Assembly (NCBI GenBank): GCA_026874595.1
Contig: CM049314.1
Location: 27,787,729 to 27,851,728 of the forward strand
DNA from: Sipunculus nudus
Taxonomy: Eukaryota; Annelida; Sipuncula; Golfingiida; Sipunculidae
Length of the DNA: 64,000 nucleotides
Reading direction: 5' to 3'
The position numbers and the translations under genes are program-made. Under the pieces are notes generated by a model. It searched no databases. It was not told the DNA's origin and saw only the letters and a list, made by a program, of their open reading frames with translations. Below are positions 23,303 to 34,366 of this stretch, piece after piece (position 1 is the stretch's first letter; the number at the start of each line of letters is the position of its first letter).

Positions 23303-24742
23303 TTAACACATTCCCTGCCAATGACGTGTATACACGTCGTTTATTTTGATTCCCCCAGTGCCAACACGTGTATACACGTCATTTATTTATGATCCATTTT
23401 CGGCAGGAATTCTCATAAATTTTTCAATAAATTCTATGCAGATGAGTAGTAGTACATTTATAAAATAGTCTCGCAGTATGAAAATGAATCATTTGTTATT
23501 CAACAGTGCGCTGCATCATTCGAAAGCAGGAAAGATGTGTTGATGGTGATAAAATCCACGGCTCCGGTCCATTGGCGTGAAATAACTTTACGACGCGCTT
23601 TAGTTTGAAGTCGATTCCTTGTAAGAATAATACTTTGAATTAAACGAAAAGAAGGATCGTAAAAATATTTAGCTAGTTTTATATTAGAACATGTTTTGGC
23701 CACTTATTTACGACAAACCCGGTTGGGAGGCCGAGGTGTAATAGATCGCACCTTAGGTGTGAACTCAAGATAGCGAGGCGTGAGGTCGTTCAGGTTTATT
23801 GCCCCGCGAGGACAGGGTATTGCGCAATCAACAACAATGGGCGCGTGCCCGTGATTGACACACAGTTCGGCAGTGTAATCAGAACGCGGCTGCAAATGAT
23901 TCTTTCGGCTTATTCTTGTCCCTTATTTAGTAATATATAGATATATATATTAGTAACTTCACAAACAAGTGCTCGTAAATTGCAAAACTGAAATAACCTC
24001 CGTGATACGTGTGACTGATAGAATGACGAGGTCAACTGCGCGTCAAGGCTCAAGCATGTCGGTATATATAAACTGTCTATGACTATGTTTGAAAATTACA
24101 TGTTTAAAGTTAAATTATATTTTTTATAATTATATTGATTGGTAAAATCGCTGTTTTCATTATGAAAGTGTAAAAACGTATGTTTGAGGACCAAAATTAC
24201 ATTTTTGTAAAAAAAAAAAAAGTTTCGCGCGGGTTCGAACTCACCCTGTCAACCGTGTTACACCTACAAACCACCTGTTCTAACCAACGCGCCATTCTAG
24301 ATCTGATGAAAGACTTTGTGTTTATATTAATATACTATAAAATTATTTTGGTCAGAAATCGGTCTATATTCGTCAGTGCCTCTTAGTCATTTGACTCTTC
24401 CCAAATGAGTATTCGCGCCAAAATACACATTTTCAAAAAGTTCCTCATTTACAAATATAGATCTTTATTTGAATCAGTTGTAAGCTTTATGCTGGTGTCA
24501 CCTAAGACGCTATGAGACCAGTCCACCGGAGCCATGCCTTGACTACTATCGCGGTCATTTGGCTCAGTGCCCAACTTCACACCTTCCCCGAGTTTTATTG
24601 CCCCTGTGTTATCCGAGGTCACACCTTCTTATCAGGTAATTAGCACCTAGTCTTGGTACCACCGCATCTCTCTGGCTGCTGGGGTCCCTGTGTATGGCCC
24701 TGGCACTGGGGGTGAACATGGGCTTGGCAGTGAATGTGTTAA
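23303..24742. mobile_element. piggyBac-like element, left arm only
   Basis: TTAA lies at 23,303-23,306 and again at 24,739-24,742. The enclosed 1,432 bp start CACATTCCCTGCCAA and end with its reverse complement, allowing one mismatch. Subterminal palindromes GACGTGTATACACGTC (23,323-23,338) and ACGTGTATACACGT (23,366-23,379) follow. The right arm has a clean empty site, a single TTAA in the same flanks near 53,455. TTAA target duplication is the hallmark of piggyBac transposition. No full transposase is visible, so this copy is non-autonomous and inserted after the arms separated, unless it was lost precisely from the right. Confidence 0.85.
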
Positions 24743-25079
24743 ATATTTGGAGTTATTTTGGCTTTACCCAAAGAATATATGCGTAACTAACCATGTAAAT
24801 AAATGAGGAACAAGCTGAACCAGGATTTCATCTTTTCTTTTGCTTGCACCACTGCAAAAAAACATAGCTACAATATGTTGTCAATATAACCATCCTCTCG
24901 GTAAATAATTAACACTAATTAAGCTTTGTGTTAGTTCCTGTTCCCAACATGTGTCTGATAAGCCCACAATTATCAACCACATGAGGCGAGTCATACTATT
25001 ATACACAGCAGATCTATGCACAGACGAAAGCTTGTGAAGTACATACGTAGCATCTATTATTAAGCAGTTCTGAAAGAAA
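24743..25079. promoter_or_regulatory. Intergenic region between divergent genes
   Basis: Sequence just upstream of the LRR-Ig start, well conserved with 53,117-53,455. Together with the stretch up to the first CTLD exon it forms the shared 5' region of two genes pointing apart. It is about 0.9 kb in the right arm and about 2.3 kb here because of the transposon. No TATA box can be assigned with confidence. Confidence 0.35.
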
Positions 25080-26402
25080 ATGAAGGCTCTTGACAATAGA
25101 TGGGTTATCGCTTGCTCCTTGATTTTGGTTGCGCATGTGCGCATTTCTTCGAGTCGGATATGTAACAACCAAAGTGCGTGTATCCTTTGTTTTAACCATG
25201 ACTGGGATGGAATACTAAATTCGTCATTGACAAGTCCACTTTCTTCAAAGACAACAGAAAACTTTTCCAGTTGTGATATTTTATACATCGGTTCATATAT
25301 TTTTACTAGTCTGAGGAAGATTACTCGTCTAATACTTACATATAATAATATAACATCAGTTTCTGATTATATATTCTATGGATTGTCTGGTATCACGGAA
25401 CTGTATCTGGAATATAATAAAATAGAAAGATTACAATCTTTTGCATTTGTCAACCTGAGTCGGCTTATTATTCTGGACCTACACCGTAATAGACTCAAGC
25501 GTTTACCCGAGGAGGGGCCATTCAGCGGCCTGTCTGAGCTTAGCTATTTAGATCTTAGTTTCAATGAGTTTTCCAGCATACACTTTGAACATTTTGACAA
25601 GCTACCAAGGTTGAAAGTGCTTCGGCTATCAAATAACAAATTGCATGAGATAGGAATTTTAGAGACATGGTTTGCTTCGCTTGAATGGTTGGATTTAACA
25701 TCGAACAAGTTGAGGCTATTACCGAACTTCCCCTCATGTAATTCTACAATAACATTAATGGACAACGAGATTCATTGTGGGTGTAGATTTCCGAGTGTCG
25801 AAATTCTGCCTTCGTACACATGTAAGGTACATTTTTAGTGTGCTTCTCCTGCACGTTTCCATTACGTGGATAATTTCGTCAATACATCCTACATTAAAAC
25901 GGGCGTGACAAAAATAACAATGGTGTACAATTCTTCTATAATGGCAGAAAAGCTGAATAATTTTCTTGCCCTTTACAATGCCACATTTTTTTGTCAAATT
26001 AATCCTCCACAATATGAATTCAACGGAAGCCATATCAATTGTTACGGTTTCTCAAACCCTGCCCCAAGTCTAGAGTTGCGCAGGGAAGGGGCATTAATAT
26101 TGTCTAAGAGACCAGATGTGGATGACGCTGGTATAACATATTTGTCAGCAGCAATAAACAACTCACAAGATGAATACATATGCGTTGCTAGAAATGATGT
26201 GACCATGGAGAAGGTCGATGGTTTGCGGAGGATTTTGACCAGGACTACCAGTAGCAATTCTCACGATACAAATAAAACTGCAGCTGATTCTCATTATTCT
26301 ACATTCGGTCAGGTCTCGTTGATTCTGCTTTCTTTCACTTTGACGGCACTTCTCCTCAGCATTGCAACTGAAGTGACCTACATTTGCAGAGTTGCTTTGT
26401 GA
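25080..26402 (+). pseudogene. LRR-Ig transmembrane protein, single stop
   Basis: Intronless, 441 codons to the TGA at 26,402. Residues 1-25 form a signal peptide (IACSLILVAHV). About six leucine-rich repeats follow, with LYLEYNKIERL, LDLSFNEFSSI and LRLSNNKLHEI cores, then a C-terminal cap with CNSTITLMDNEIHCGC. One Ig domain runs from about residue 300 (CQINPPQ, INCYGFSNPAP) to YICVARNDV, and a C-terminal membrane span (VSLILLSFTLTALLL) has almost no tail. Codon 253 is TAG (25,836-25,838); the right-arm copy has CAG there. The frame is otherwise intact, so this could be a recent pseudogene, a polymorphic null or a sequencing error. Truncation would leave a secreted LRR fragment without Ig or anchor. 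Confidence 0.85.
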
Positions 26403-27165
26403 GAGATGTATATGAAAATGTTTGAAACACAGTCTTTAAATATAGAACGCTACTTTAGGGTCATTGTGCAGCACGCACATGTCCGAGCGATATAATCCCT
26501 GCTTGCATAATACATAATTCTACTGAGTCAACCATGTATGCCTCTTGTTATTGCAAGCAACAGGTTGTTGCAAGCGACTGGTGTTACTATAAATTTGTAC
26601 AAAGATTGGCCGCTGATTACCGTGAAAGAACTCACATAGACGATCACAACTTACGTGAAATTTCCGAGCACCAGTTTCAGACAGAAGCCAGATTTCTGCA
26701 AATAAATAAGGTAAGATGGGGTAGATTCTGCTCTGTCTTCCCGAACACACAATTTTACTGTTCACGGTAGAACATGCATCTTTTAGAAAGCCTTTAAAAA
26801 AACACCTGGATCATGCTTTATTACCCTATGTCACCGCCGAGGAACTGTCCAATTCTTCAAAGGTAGCAGTCGAGTTTGGAACGCGAGAGACCAGATCCGT
26901 GTTCAGAGACTTTGCTCATTTCACGGTGAAAAGTCTTAGTATTCAAGTGAATGACCAGTTACACATATAGTTTCAATTAATGTAATATCACAAATGTTAT
27001 AATTGGGCTTTTTTCAACAGATTATTGGCCTGCCTACTGCAAATCATTGACGCTCTCATATAACTTTTTTTAACATACGATAGATTGTGCATCCATAAAT
27101 AAACTGTGCCCACAGTAATTCATGTTTCATGCACCAAGGCAACAGGGGAAATTTAGTTTCGTAAT
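26403..27165. other. 3' flank of LRR-Ig copy to arm edge
   Basis: Collinear with 51,031-51,794. It contains a 78-codon open frame at 26,534-26,770 ending near a gtaaga. It is open in both arms, but I have no family match. The segment ends at the sharp inner breakpoint of the inverted duplication. Confidence 0.45.
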
Positions 27166-27559
27166 ACAACCATTAAGATGAGATATGTTTAATTTGCATA
27201 TGACCAGATTATTTATTCTGTAATAGTATATATATATAAAAAAATTGCGGTTATCTTGAATACTTGTATATGTGTTTGGCGAATGTGTACCAACACTGTT
27301 TACTTAAGACCTATTTCAATCAAATGCCCTAAACTTTATTTTCCAACTGGCATTAACCCGGGGAGAGTTCATTTGGCACATTATTCTTGAGAATGGACTC
27401 GATGTGTTGATGAATATCTTCGTAATAAAAGTAAAACTATTAAACATTACTAATTGATAAGGACATTAAATGAACAATTAACGTAAATTTCTTCTGGGAA
27501 TATTCAACGTGTTAAATAAAAAGACTTACTTCAATCCCTCACACGTGTTAGTGCTATTA
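27166..27559. other. Spacer start, no gene seen
   Basis: AT-rich sequence after the breakpoint, with no recognised feature. Confidence 0.45.
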
Positions 27560-29520
27560 ATGTTATTTAAAGCTAGAAAATAGAGAAAGAAATGCGTAAA
27601 ATACGAAAAATCTAAGTGGCGCAATCAGTTTGTTGAAACTGGTGAAACACCCCATGATGATTATGCATGCAAAAAATCATGGGGATTAATGCATTAGTCG
27701 TTCAGATACTGGAGCCTTTGTATCAAATTTTAATTGTTCGGGGAGGGGGGAGGACCTCTGAGCTCTATAGCTCGGAGGATATGGGTAACATCAACGAAAA
27801 CGTAGCCTAACTGAAAGGTGCTAAATCATTTATATCATATGATTCCGCATGAGAAATTCGATGGGGACCCCTAGTAATGTTGAAAATCAAATATTATAGA
27901 TGATTATTTCATCCTTATATCTGTGCTCCGTATAGATTCGGAGATCATCCATATTGAAACTCCGAAAAAAATCGCACTCTTCGAACAATGTGACCTTGAG
28001 AGATAGGTCAAGGTCACTTAAACTTGGTCAAATCATTAGGACTATAGTAGGGTATTTCCACAGTAAGTATGAATAAAATCAGACAGAAGAAAAATGGCAG
28101 AATAATTAGTAAAAAGAAGAAAAATAACAATGCCAAAAACAAATATGTCCAACAATAAAATTGGGGGAGATGCTAAAGAAAAAACATATTTCTCTCCCTA
28201 TAGGATAGGTGGATATAACTAGAATGGCCTTCTTTTTGCAGGGCATAACCAGACATTTGTCTCCCCATGGACCATCCCAAAACAATTCTTTATTTCAGCA
28301 GATTTTATTAAGAAGATCAAGGTAAAGGTGACCGGTTTTCGATCTCTTGCCATATTGTTACCAGAAAGAATTGGCGTGTCAAATTTGAAAAAAAAATCAG
28401 TACTTCCAAAGTTATAGGGTCACAATAATCCAAGAACTGAAATGTGACCTTGAAAATCAAGGTCAAAGTCACCAATACCCGGAATATTCCGACAACTTGG
28501 TTAAAACAACTTCTGGAAAAAAAGTTTTAATACTTCCTAAGTTATTGTGTCAACAAACAATTAAATAAAATTCGCCTTATTTGACCTTAAAGGTCCTGGT
28601 CAAGGTCACCATTTTCGAAGTCGTCCAAGAACTTGGTAGGAACAATTCGTGTACCAAATTTGAGGACAAAATGGAAAATACTTCAAACGTTATTAGACTA
28701 ACCAACATTTTACATTTCGGCAGATTCGAACTTTAAGATAACGGTCAAAGTCAATTGTTTTAGAACTCGTCCGAGGACTTGAAAGAAACAAATTGGCGTT
28801 TCAAATTTTGGAGTAAAATATGCAGCCTTGCAAAAGTTCAAAAATATCCAACATACGACAACGACAGCAAACAATGTCTCCCCTGAATGAGTCAAATAAG
28901 AAAAAAAATACAAGTGACTCCATGCATAAAAAAGAACCATGTCAAACGATACATTAGTTATTCAGATACTGGAGCTTATGTGTCAATTTTTTTAGTTTTT
29001 CTTGTAATTTCGAACCCCGTATCTCGGAGGATGTTGATCACAGTGACCTAATTTTAGATTTCAAATGAGATTTGTGCCTAATCTGACTAACTGGAAGCTC
29101 AAAATCATATTTTCAGCCTGTTGTTTGCAAAATATAGTTCACTATGAGCTTATTCCAGGTTTCCAAAGAGATTGGCCAAGTACCTCAAATGATGTTTAAG
29201 CTGCTAGTTCTAACGGTTACGATTTGTGTCCTGTTATTGGAAGATCACCTTTCAGATGAAAGTTTCAAAAATAGAGAAAAACTGCGTTGGGAATAGAAAA
29301 TTATACAGTAGCGCCACCAGTTTTCAGGAACTTATGAAACACTCCATGACCAATATACATGGAAAAAATCATCAATTAGTTAATTAGTTAATCAGATATT
29401 GGGATTCTGTATCAAATTTTTAATTTATATTCTGGGAGATACTTACGAGCCCCCCGGAGAGTATGAGTCACAGATAGGTAATTTCAATTTTTCAAGGAGA
29501 TTTTCTATTGAACATGAATC
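27560..29520. repeat. Dispersed repeat cluster
   Basis: Consecutive diverged family fragments: aagtggcgcaatcagtttg near 27,615, ctcggaggatatgggt near 27,773, gtgaccttgaaaatcaaggtcaaggtcacc-like phrases through 28,440-28,620, a second ggagcttatgtgtcaattt at 28,970 and a third gcgccaccagttttcagg near 29,312. The motif order repeats that of 5,038-6,550 and 48,058-49,320. Confidence 0.65.
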
Positions 29521-29749
29521 TTTACATAAATGTAAACTTCATGTGTAAACATAATGCGTGGCTAGTAGCCATCCTCTTCTAATTTTTTAAATTATAATTA
29601 AGAAAGCATAAGTGATATATAACCTCGATTGTTTTACACAAAAACGAAACGATATTTGAGGATGAACGGCTAGTAAAGTCGGTTCGAGTCAAAGCAAGTG
29701 CTTTTTATGTCATCATTTCATGCTCGAATAAAAATCATTGTATATAAGA

Positions 29750-30750
29750 CGGCATATGTACAACAAGACAACATAATCAACGCTTAGTCCCCTTTATTGG
29801 CCTATTTATAGTCAATGATGATGTCAGGTGCAGTCCTTGGGAGATTAATACGGTTTACGACAATGTTATTCGTAGCATGTTCTGCCTGCAGCCACACAGA
29901 ATAAAATCGTGAAATGAAACAGATTGTACCACATTATCAAAAGGGGTTGTCTTGCTAATGTATCGATGGGTTTTTGCTATATTTGACGCTGTCAATCGAT
30001 AGCGTATCTGCAGGATATAAGGGAAGCTTTCAATACGTTTCAGTAGCCTACTTAATATCGTCAGAACATAGAGGCTTAACATAATTCACGGGAAGTACAT
30101 GTACAAACTTCCATGAATGCGTGTGTTTGCGACAACTCCTGTTAATTAAAAAAAATAACATCAACGGTTTCTTAAGATAACTCGAATTAAAATATATGTT
30201 TTAATTTGAAATAAATCTTCCATTCGGGATATTCTATATGAAAATTGTATGAAATACTTTACTTTAAATATACAATGCGCATTATTTAATAAAAAGATCT
30301 TGCTTGCATTTTTTGGCATATGCTAATGCTATATTTATTCTTATATCCCCGTTAGATACGTGGTAAACACTCTAACAAGATTATCTTCATCTTATTTCAA
30401 TAGAGTATAACCATCTATATATTTATATTGTTCGGTACTTTTCCAGGGAAAGCAGATACAGCGTGTACACTTAGTTATCTAAAAATCATGCATATTTGAA
30501 GATATACGCTTATTTCTAAATAACGCCTGCATCTTATATAAAACCATGCTTTCTGGTCCATTTCATAGAAAGAAATTATTCAAGTAATTAATTTGGCATG
30601 ATAACCCTTGGTGTTTTTGTAATTATATGACCATACAAACATGAAAATTACATGTGAACAAGCTCATGCAGAAAAGTGCTTTATCTGGCATTACGAGGCA
30701 GTACTCTAAAACTGCTTCCTTTGTGGATCAATATATTTTATTTCTATGAG
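29750..30750 (+). repeat. Duplicon shared with 45,590-46,430
   Basis: Matches the later spacer region in the same orientation from aagacaacataat.. cgcttagtc through gcctgcagccacac to the upstream neighbour of the 46,430 block. In the second copy it continues straight into sequence homologous to 17,130. Here that continuation is absent, which shows that one of the copies has been rearranged. No gene is seen inside. Confidence 0.75.
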
Positions 30751-31640
30751 AAATGAACGAATTATATCAGTAACATAACCCATGTATATCGACTTAATGG
30801 CCAAGGTCATAGGTTTTCAAACTCTTTCGACAATTTGTCATCTGACATATTTTATTTTGATTTTTTGAAGAATAACTTCCCACTTGAGAAATATTGCTTT
30901 TATGAGATTTTCACCAAAAATGGAAATATTCAAGGCCAAACCCACTTTCGTGGTAAAGGTCATGAACCCAATTTACATAGACCACATCCCATGACCCATA
31001 TCTATGTACATACATAATATCAAAGATATCCGGTCATTGCCTTTTTACATATAATGCTCACATTACTGTCAAGGTCACTTTCCGAGAAAAGGTCTTGAGA
31101 CGATTTTAAACAGGCTTCTTCCTCTTACACATATCTATGTACATGTCAACGCTGATAAAAATACGTGAAATATTGTTTGTAGTTATCTCCATTCGGGATT
31201 TTGTTTTGCTGATGCGTCAAACAAATATTTTTTTTTTAAATACATTTTCCGACATATTTTTTTTGTAAAAATTGAATATTTGTTTCTGCTTGCTTGCCCT
31301 CTTATCTGATAATTGCTTCTTGCTAAATAACCCTCTCCGTGAGGTATTCTACATTAACTGGGCAATATTTTGGTTTATTTGTGGATGTACAATTTACTTT
31401 ATTTTGTGTTTTTCACATGCAATGTTATATTCAAAAGTCATTAATATTCTTGTTGGCTTCGACTAAGATTTTTAGACCATGCTTTTTAAATGTCTGGCAA
31501 ATTGTTTTTATATGTTAACTCCAGCATGGCAAAACTGCGTAAAATAAAATTAAGATCATCGAGGTGACGATAGGCAGCTACGGTGGGACGGAGACCTATG
31601 AGCTAGTCGGACAAGTCCGTGTTGGTCTGTTTGGTATACA
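30751..31640. other. No gene seen
   Basis: AT-rich with weak repeat traces (ccaaggtcataggttttc, tgtcaaggtcactttcc). Open frames are short and without recognisable composition. Confidence 0.45.
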
Positions 31641-31789
31641 GATCTAACAGCGTGCCAGTCGGACCCGTAACAAGTCAAACAGATCAAAACAGAAAATGAG
31701 AGAAAACGCATTTATAACGAGACCCTTTGGACACATAGACCAGGCAAGAATTAACAGTACTCGTGGACTCTGAAGGTAAATAAACATAC

Positions 31790-31930
31790 CATCTTCCGTC
31801 GAGTGGAAAATCATGACGTACAAGTTTATTAAACACCCAATTCCAGGTTTCAGGTTTAGCCAACGATTCATATTAACGTTTAGATATGTCGAACCAGATT
31901 CCTTAAGCAAGGATAGAAACATAATGTGTC
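31790..31930 (-). CDS. Possible CTLD-gene exon in spacer
   Basis: A 141-bp minus-strand segment with an acceptor (tctcttcccgcctgcc upstream of gaaagcag) and a donor (gatg|gtatgt). It is phase 1-1 and open: FLSLLKESGSTYLNVN and MNRWLNLKPGIGCLINLY. It follows the exon at 32,095-32,196 in the same phase class as the arm exons. Similarity to a lectin middle region is weak, so this rests mainly on splice borders and phase. Confidence 0.3.
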
Positions 31931-32094
31931 CTGCTTTCGGAGTTTGCCGTCCAGTCGGCAGGCGGGAAGAGAATAGTGACAAAAAAATCACCGTATAGCT
32001 CCGCCTTGCTCAAGCTGATTTAATCGTCTTGTCATTACACTGAAAATGTAAGCAGGACATCTAGCAAAATGCGCGTAATGAATTGTTTCCTTAC

Positions 32095-32196
32095 CAAACT
32101 TCTGACAGATATACCCTGATGCCTTTTGCTTGCAGTCCCATGGAATAATTTTCAGATCCGCCTGTCTGATTATTTGACAGTCTTCAGTCGCCAGGA
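32095..32196 (-). CDS. CTLD C-terminal exon in spacer
   Basis: A 102-bp minus-strand exon, phase 1-1, between ataatgaaag and tttg|gtaagg. It encodes TEDCQIIRQADLKIIPWDC and then SGYICQK, the typical end of a C-type-lectin-like domain (C..., W.C, YIC). The arm exon at 54,051-54,179 has the same phase and ends GHICQK. It is thus another member of the family, on the minus strand with an LRR-Ig gene to its right on the plus strand, the same orientation as in the left arm. Neighbouring exons are uncertain. Confidence 0.55.
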
Positions 32197-32659
32197 CTTT
32201 CATTATGAAACCAAAAAAAAAATTGAATATGACAAAGTATATGTATACGTGTGTATGCCTGTGTGTGTCTTTGGGAATTATGAAAACATTGAAACCTGCT
32301 TGAAACATAAAGAATTAAAATTTCACACAAATTATGAGTTTGTCATTGGTTCTTGTTAAGTAATTTTTTTTTCTAAACTTGCTGCGAATACATAATATAT
32401 ATAGAAATATTGGGAAAATCCTAATTAATCTTCGCTACCTGTTTTGATGAGCAGGCAGAGACTGAATTAGTTGATGTAACTTCTACATTAAGCACAACTT
32501 CTAAAATGAACGGGTCTCTTTAATTCCTACCGTTTAGTATGAAAAGCAAAGTAAAAAAGACTATCGACACACCGTGTCTTGTAACCATTTTGTTCTTTGG
32601 ACATCTCAGGAAAAACTGCAAGAAAATGTAATTTTTAACTGTTGTAGTAAAAAGGCCTC

Positions 32660-34366
32660 GGGCCTCACCTAAACTAGGGACCCATGGGTCTCGACGCTCA
32701 GCTGCATTGGTCCATAAGGATATATGTTATAAGATTTTCCAAAATATTGGTCCTGTGATCAGTTTGAAGCCAACCTGTCTACCCAAACTGGAGTTATCAT
32801 CCATAAATTAATTTGTGAATGAATGGGCCCTGTGACCTTAACCTTTGACCTTATGACCCCAAATCAAAAGGAAACTTTGGGAATTTTTTTTCAAAAGGAA
32901 ACCGTATTGGCAGTTGCACCACATGTTGATGATGGAAGGATTGAGATGAAAAGTTCGGCTTAAAATGCATCCACAATATATCATAAGTAGTGGGTCCTGT
33001 GACCCACCTTATATTGGTGGGTCATATATAAGTTAAAATTGAAACCAATATGTCAATCCGAACTGGATTTATCATCCAGAAACAAATATCTGGACAGATG
33101 GGACCCTGTGACAATGACCTTTCACCTTGTGACCCCCAAATCAATCAGTTTCTTCCCCTATTGGAAGCCAAATTATATGTGCAAGATGGAAGGTTTTGGA
33201 TAAAAAGTTTGGCTTAAAATGCATCCAGAATCATTCTAAATAAGTGGGTACTGTGACCTTGACCTTTGACCCCATGACCCAAAAATTGAACAGAACCTTC
33301 CCCTAAAGGCAGGATGACAATATCTTGAAAATTGAAAGGTTTAGGATAAAAGTTTGGCTTCAAATGCATATCCATTCTTTTAAAGAAATGAGTCCTGTGA
33401 CCATGACGTTTGACCATTGGACCCCAAAATCGACCAGTTTTTACTTTAGTGGTGAGTCATATATAAGTTAAGTTAAAAACCAATATGTTAAACTAAACTG
33501 GAGTTATCATCTAGAAACTAATTTGTAAACAGATGGCCCCTGTGACCTTGACCTTTGACCATGTGATCCCAAATTCATTTATGCTCTCCCCATACTGGTT
33601 AGTCAGCTAAATGTGCAAACTGGAAAGTTTGGGATGAAAAACTTGGCTTAAAATGTAGCCAAAATCCTTTTAAAAAGTGAGTCCTGTGACCTTAACCTCT
33701 GACCTCATGGCCCCAAAATCATATAGGTTCTTGCTTTCGTTGTGGGCCATATGTAAGTCAAGTTTAAGATCCATGTGTCAATACAACCTGGAGTTATCAT
33801 CTGGAAACAAATTTGTGTGGATGGACGGATGGACAGACCGACAGACAAACAGACAGACAGGGCGATAACTATATGGCATCAACTTGTGATCAATAAACAC
33901 ACTAGGATTTTGGACACTAGATGTAATAACAGCTCAGAAACTGACATAATTGTTGTCATTTTATAGTAAAAGAATTTTTAATAATTCGTTAAAATAACAA
34001 AATTACAGTGGCGCCACCACTTTTCGGGAATTGACAAAACTAGTCATGGTCAATGTTCAAGGCAAGATTCATGACAATCCATGCATTAATTATCAAAATA
34101 TTGGAGGTTTTGTATTATATTTTTTAATTCTGGGGGGGTACTTTCAAGCCCCATAGCACGGAGGATATGGGTCGCAGTGACCTAATTTTAGATTTTTTAA
34201 AGAGATTTTTTATTGACCTCCCTAGATATTCACTTTGAAGTTTCTAGGTTCAGCAGTTACGATTTGTGCCCTGCTAACGGACGGCCGGACCCCCGGACGG
34301 ACGACGGACAAAGCGCCATACCTATAGCTCAGTTGATTTACAGTCAGCTGAGCTAAAAATGTTTGC
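32660..34366 (+). repeat. Dispersed repeat, long copy with internal ladder
   Basis: Begins with gacccatgggtctcgacgct and ends ttcagtcagctgagctaa. Inside, a unit of roughly 140-280 bp recurs at about 32,829, 33,108, 33,254, 33,395, 33,543 and 33,690, each marked by gtgacc..gacctttgacc and a following ttggcttaaaatgcatcc. The second half (33,640-34,366) matches 48,170-48,880 closely, with a GTGGCGCCACC core near 34,008 and gacggacgg runs. Confidence 0.8.

Larger units (their letters stand above)
8134..27165 (+). repeat. Left arm of giant inverted duplication
   Basis: Reverse-complement counterparts of this region fill 51,031-64,000 in collinear blocks: 8,134-8,358 with 63,781-64,000; 9,655-10,742 with 62,690-63,765; 12,226-13,271 with about 61,640-62,665; 13,759-16,500 with 58,850-61,625; 18,385-23,306 with 53,460-58,310; and 24,743-27,165 with 51,031-53,455. 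The inner edge is sharp: the shared sequence ending in gtttcgtaat at 27,165 meets attacgaaac at 51,031. The outer edge lies beyond the right end of the window. Arms look roughly nine-tenths identical in aligned stretches by eye; no identity was computed. Confidence 0.93.

Noticed and set aside
26534-26770. 78-codon open frame downstream of the left LRR-Ig copy, partly open in the right arm too
   Set aside because: Openness in both arms is expected from recent duplication; no domain, and the right-arm frame ends differently.
8134-27165. Explaining the inverted repeat as one long transposon
   Set aside because: The arms contain unrelated genes, LINEs, SINEs and introns in collinear order; this is a segmental duplication.
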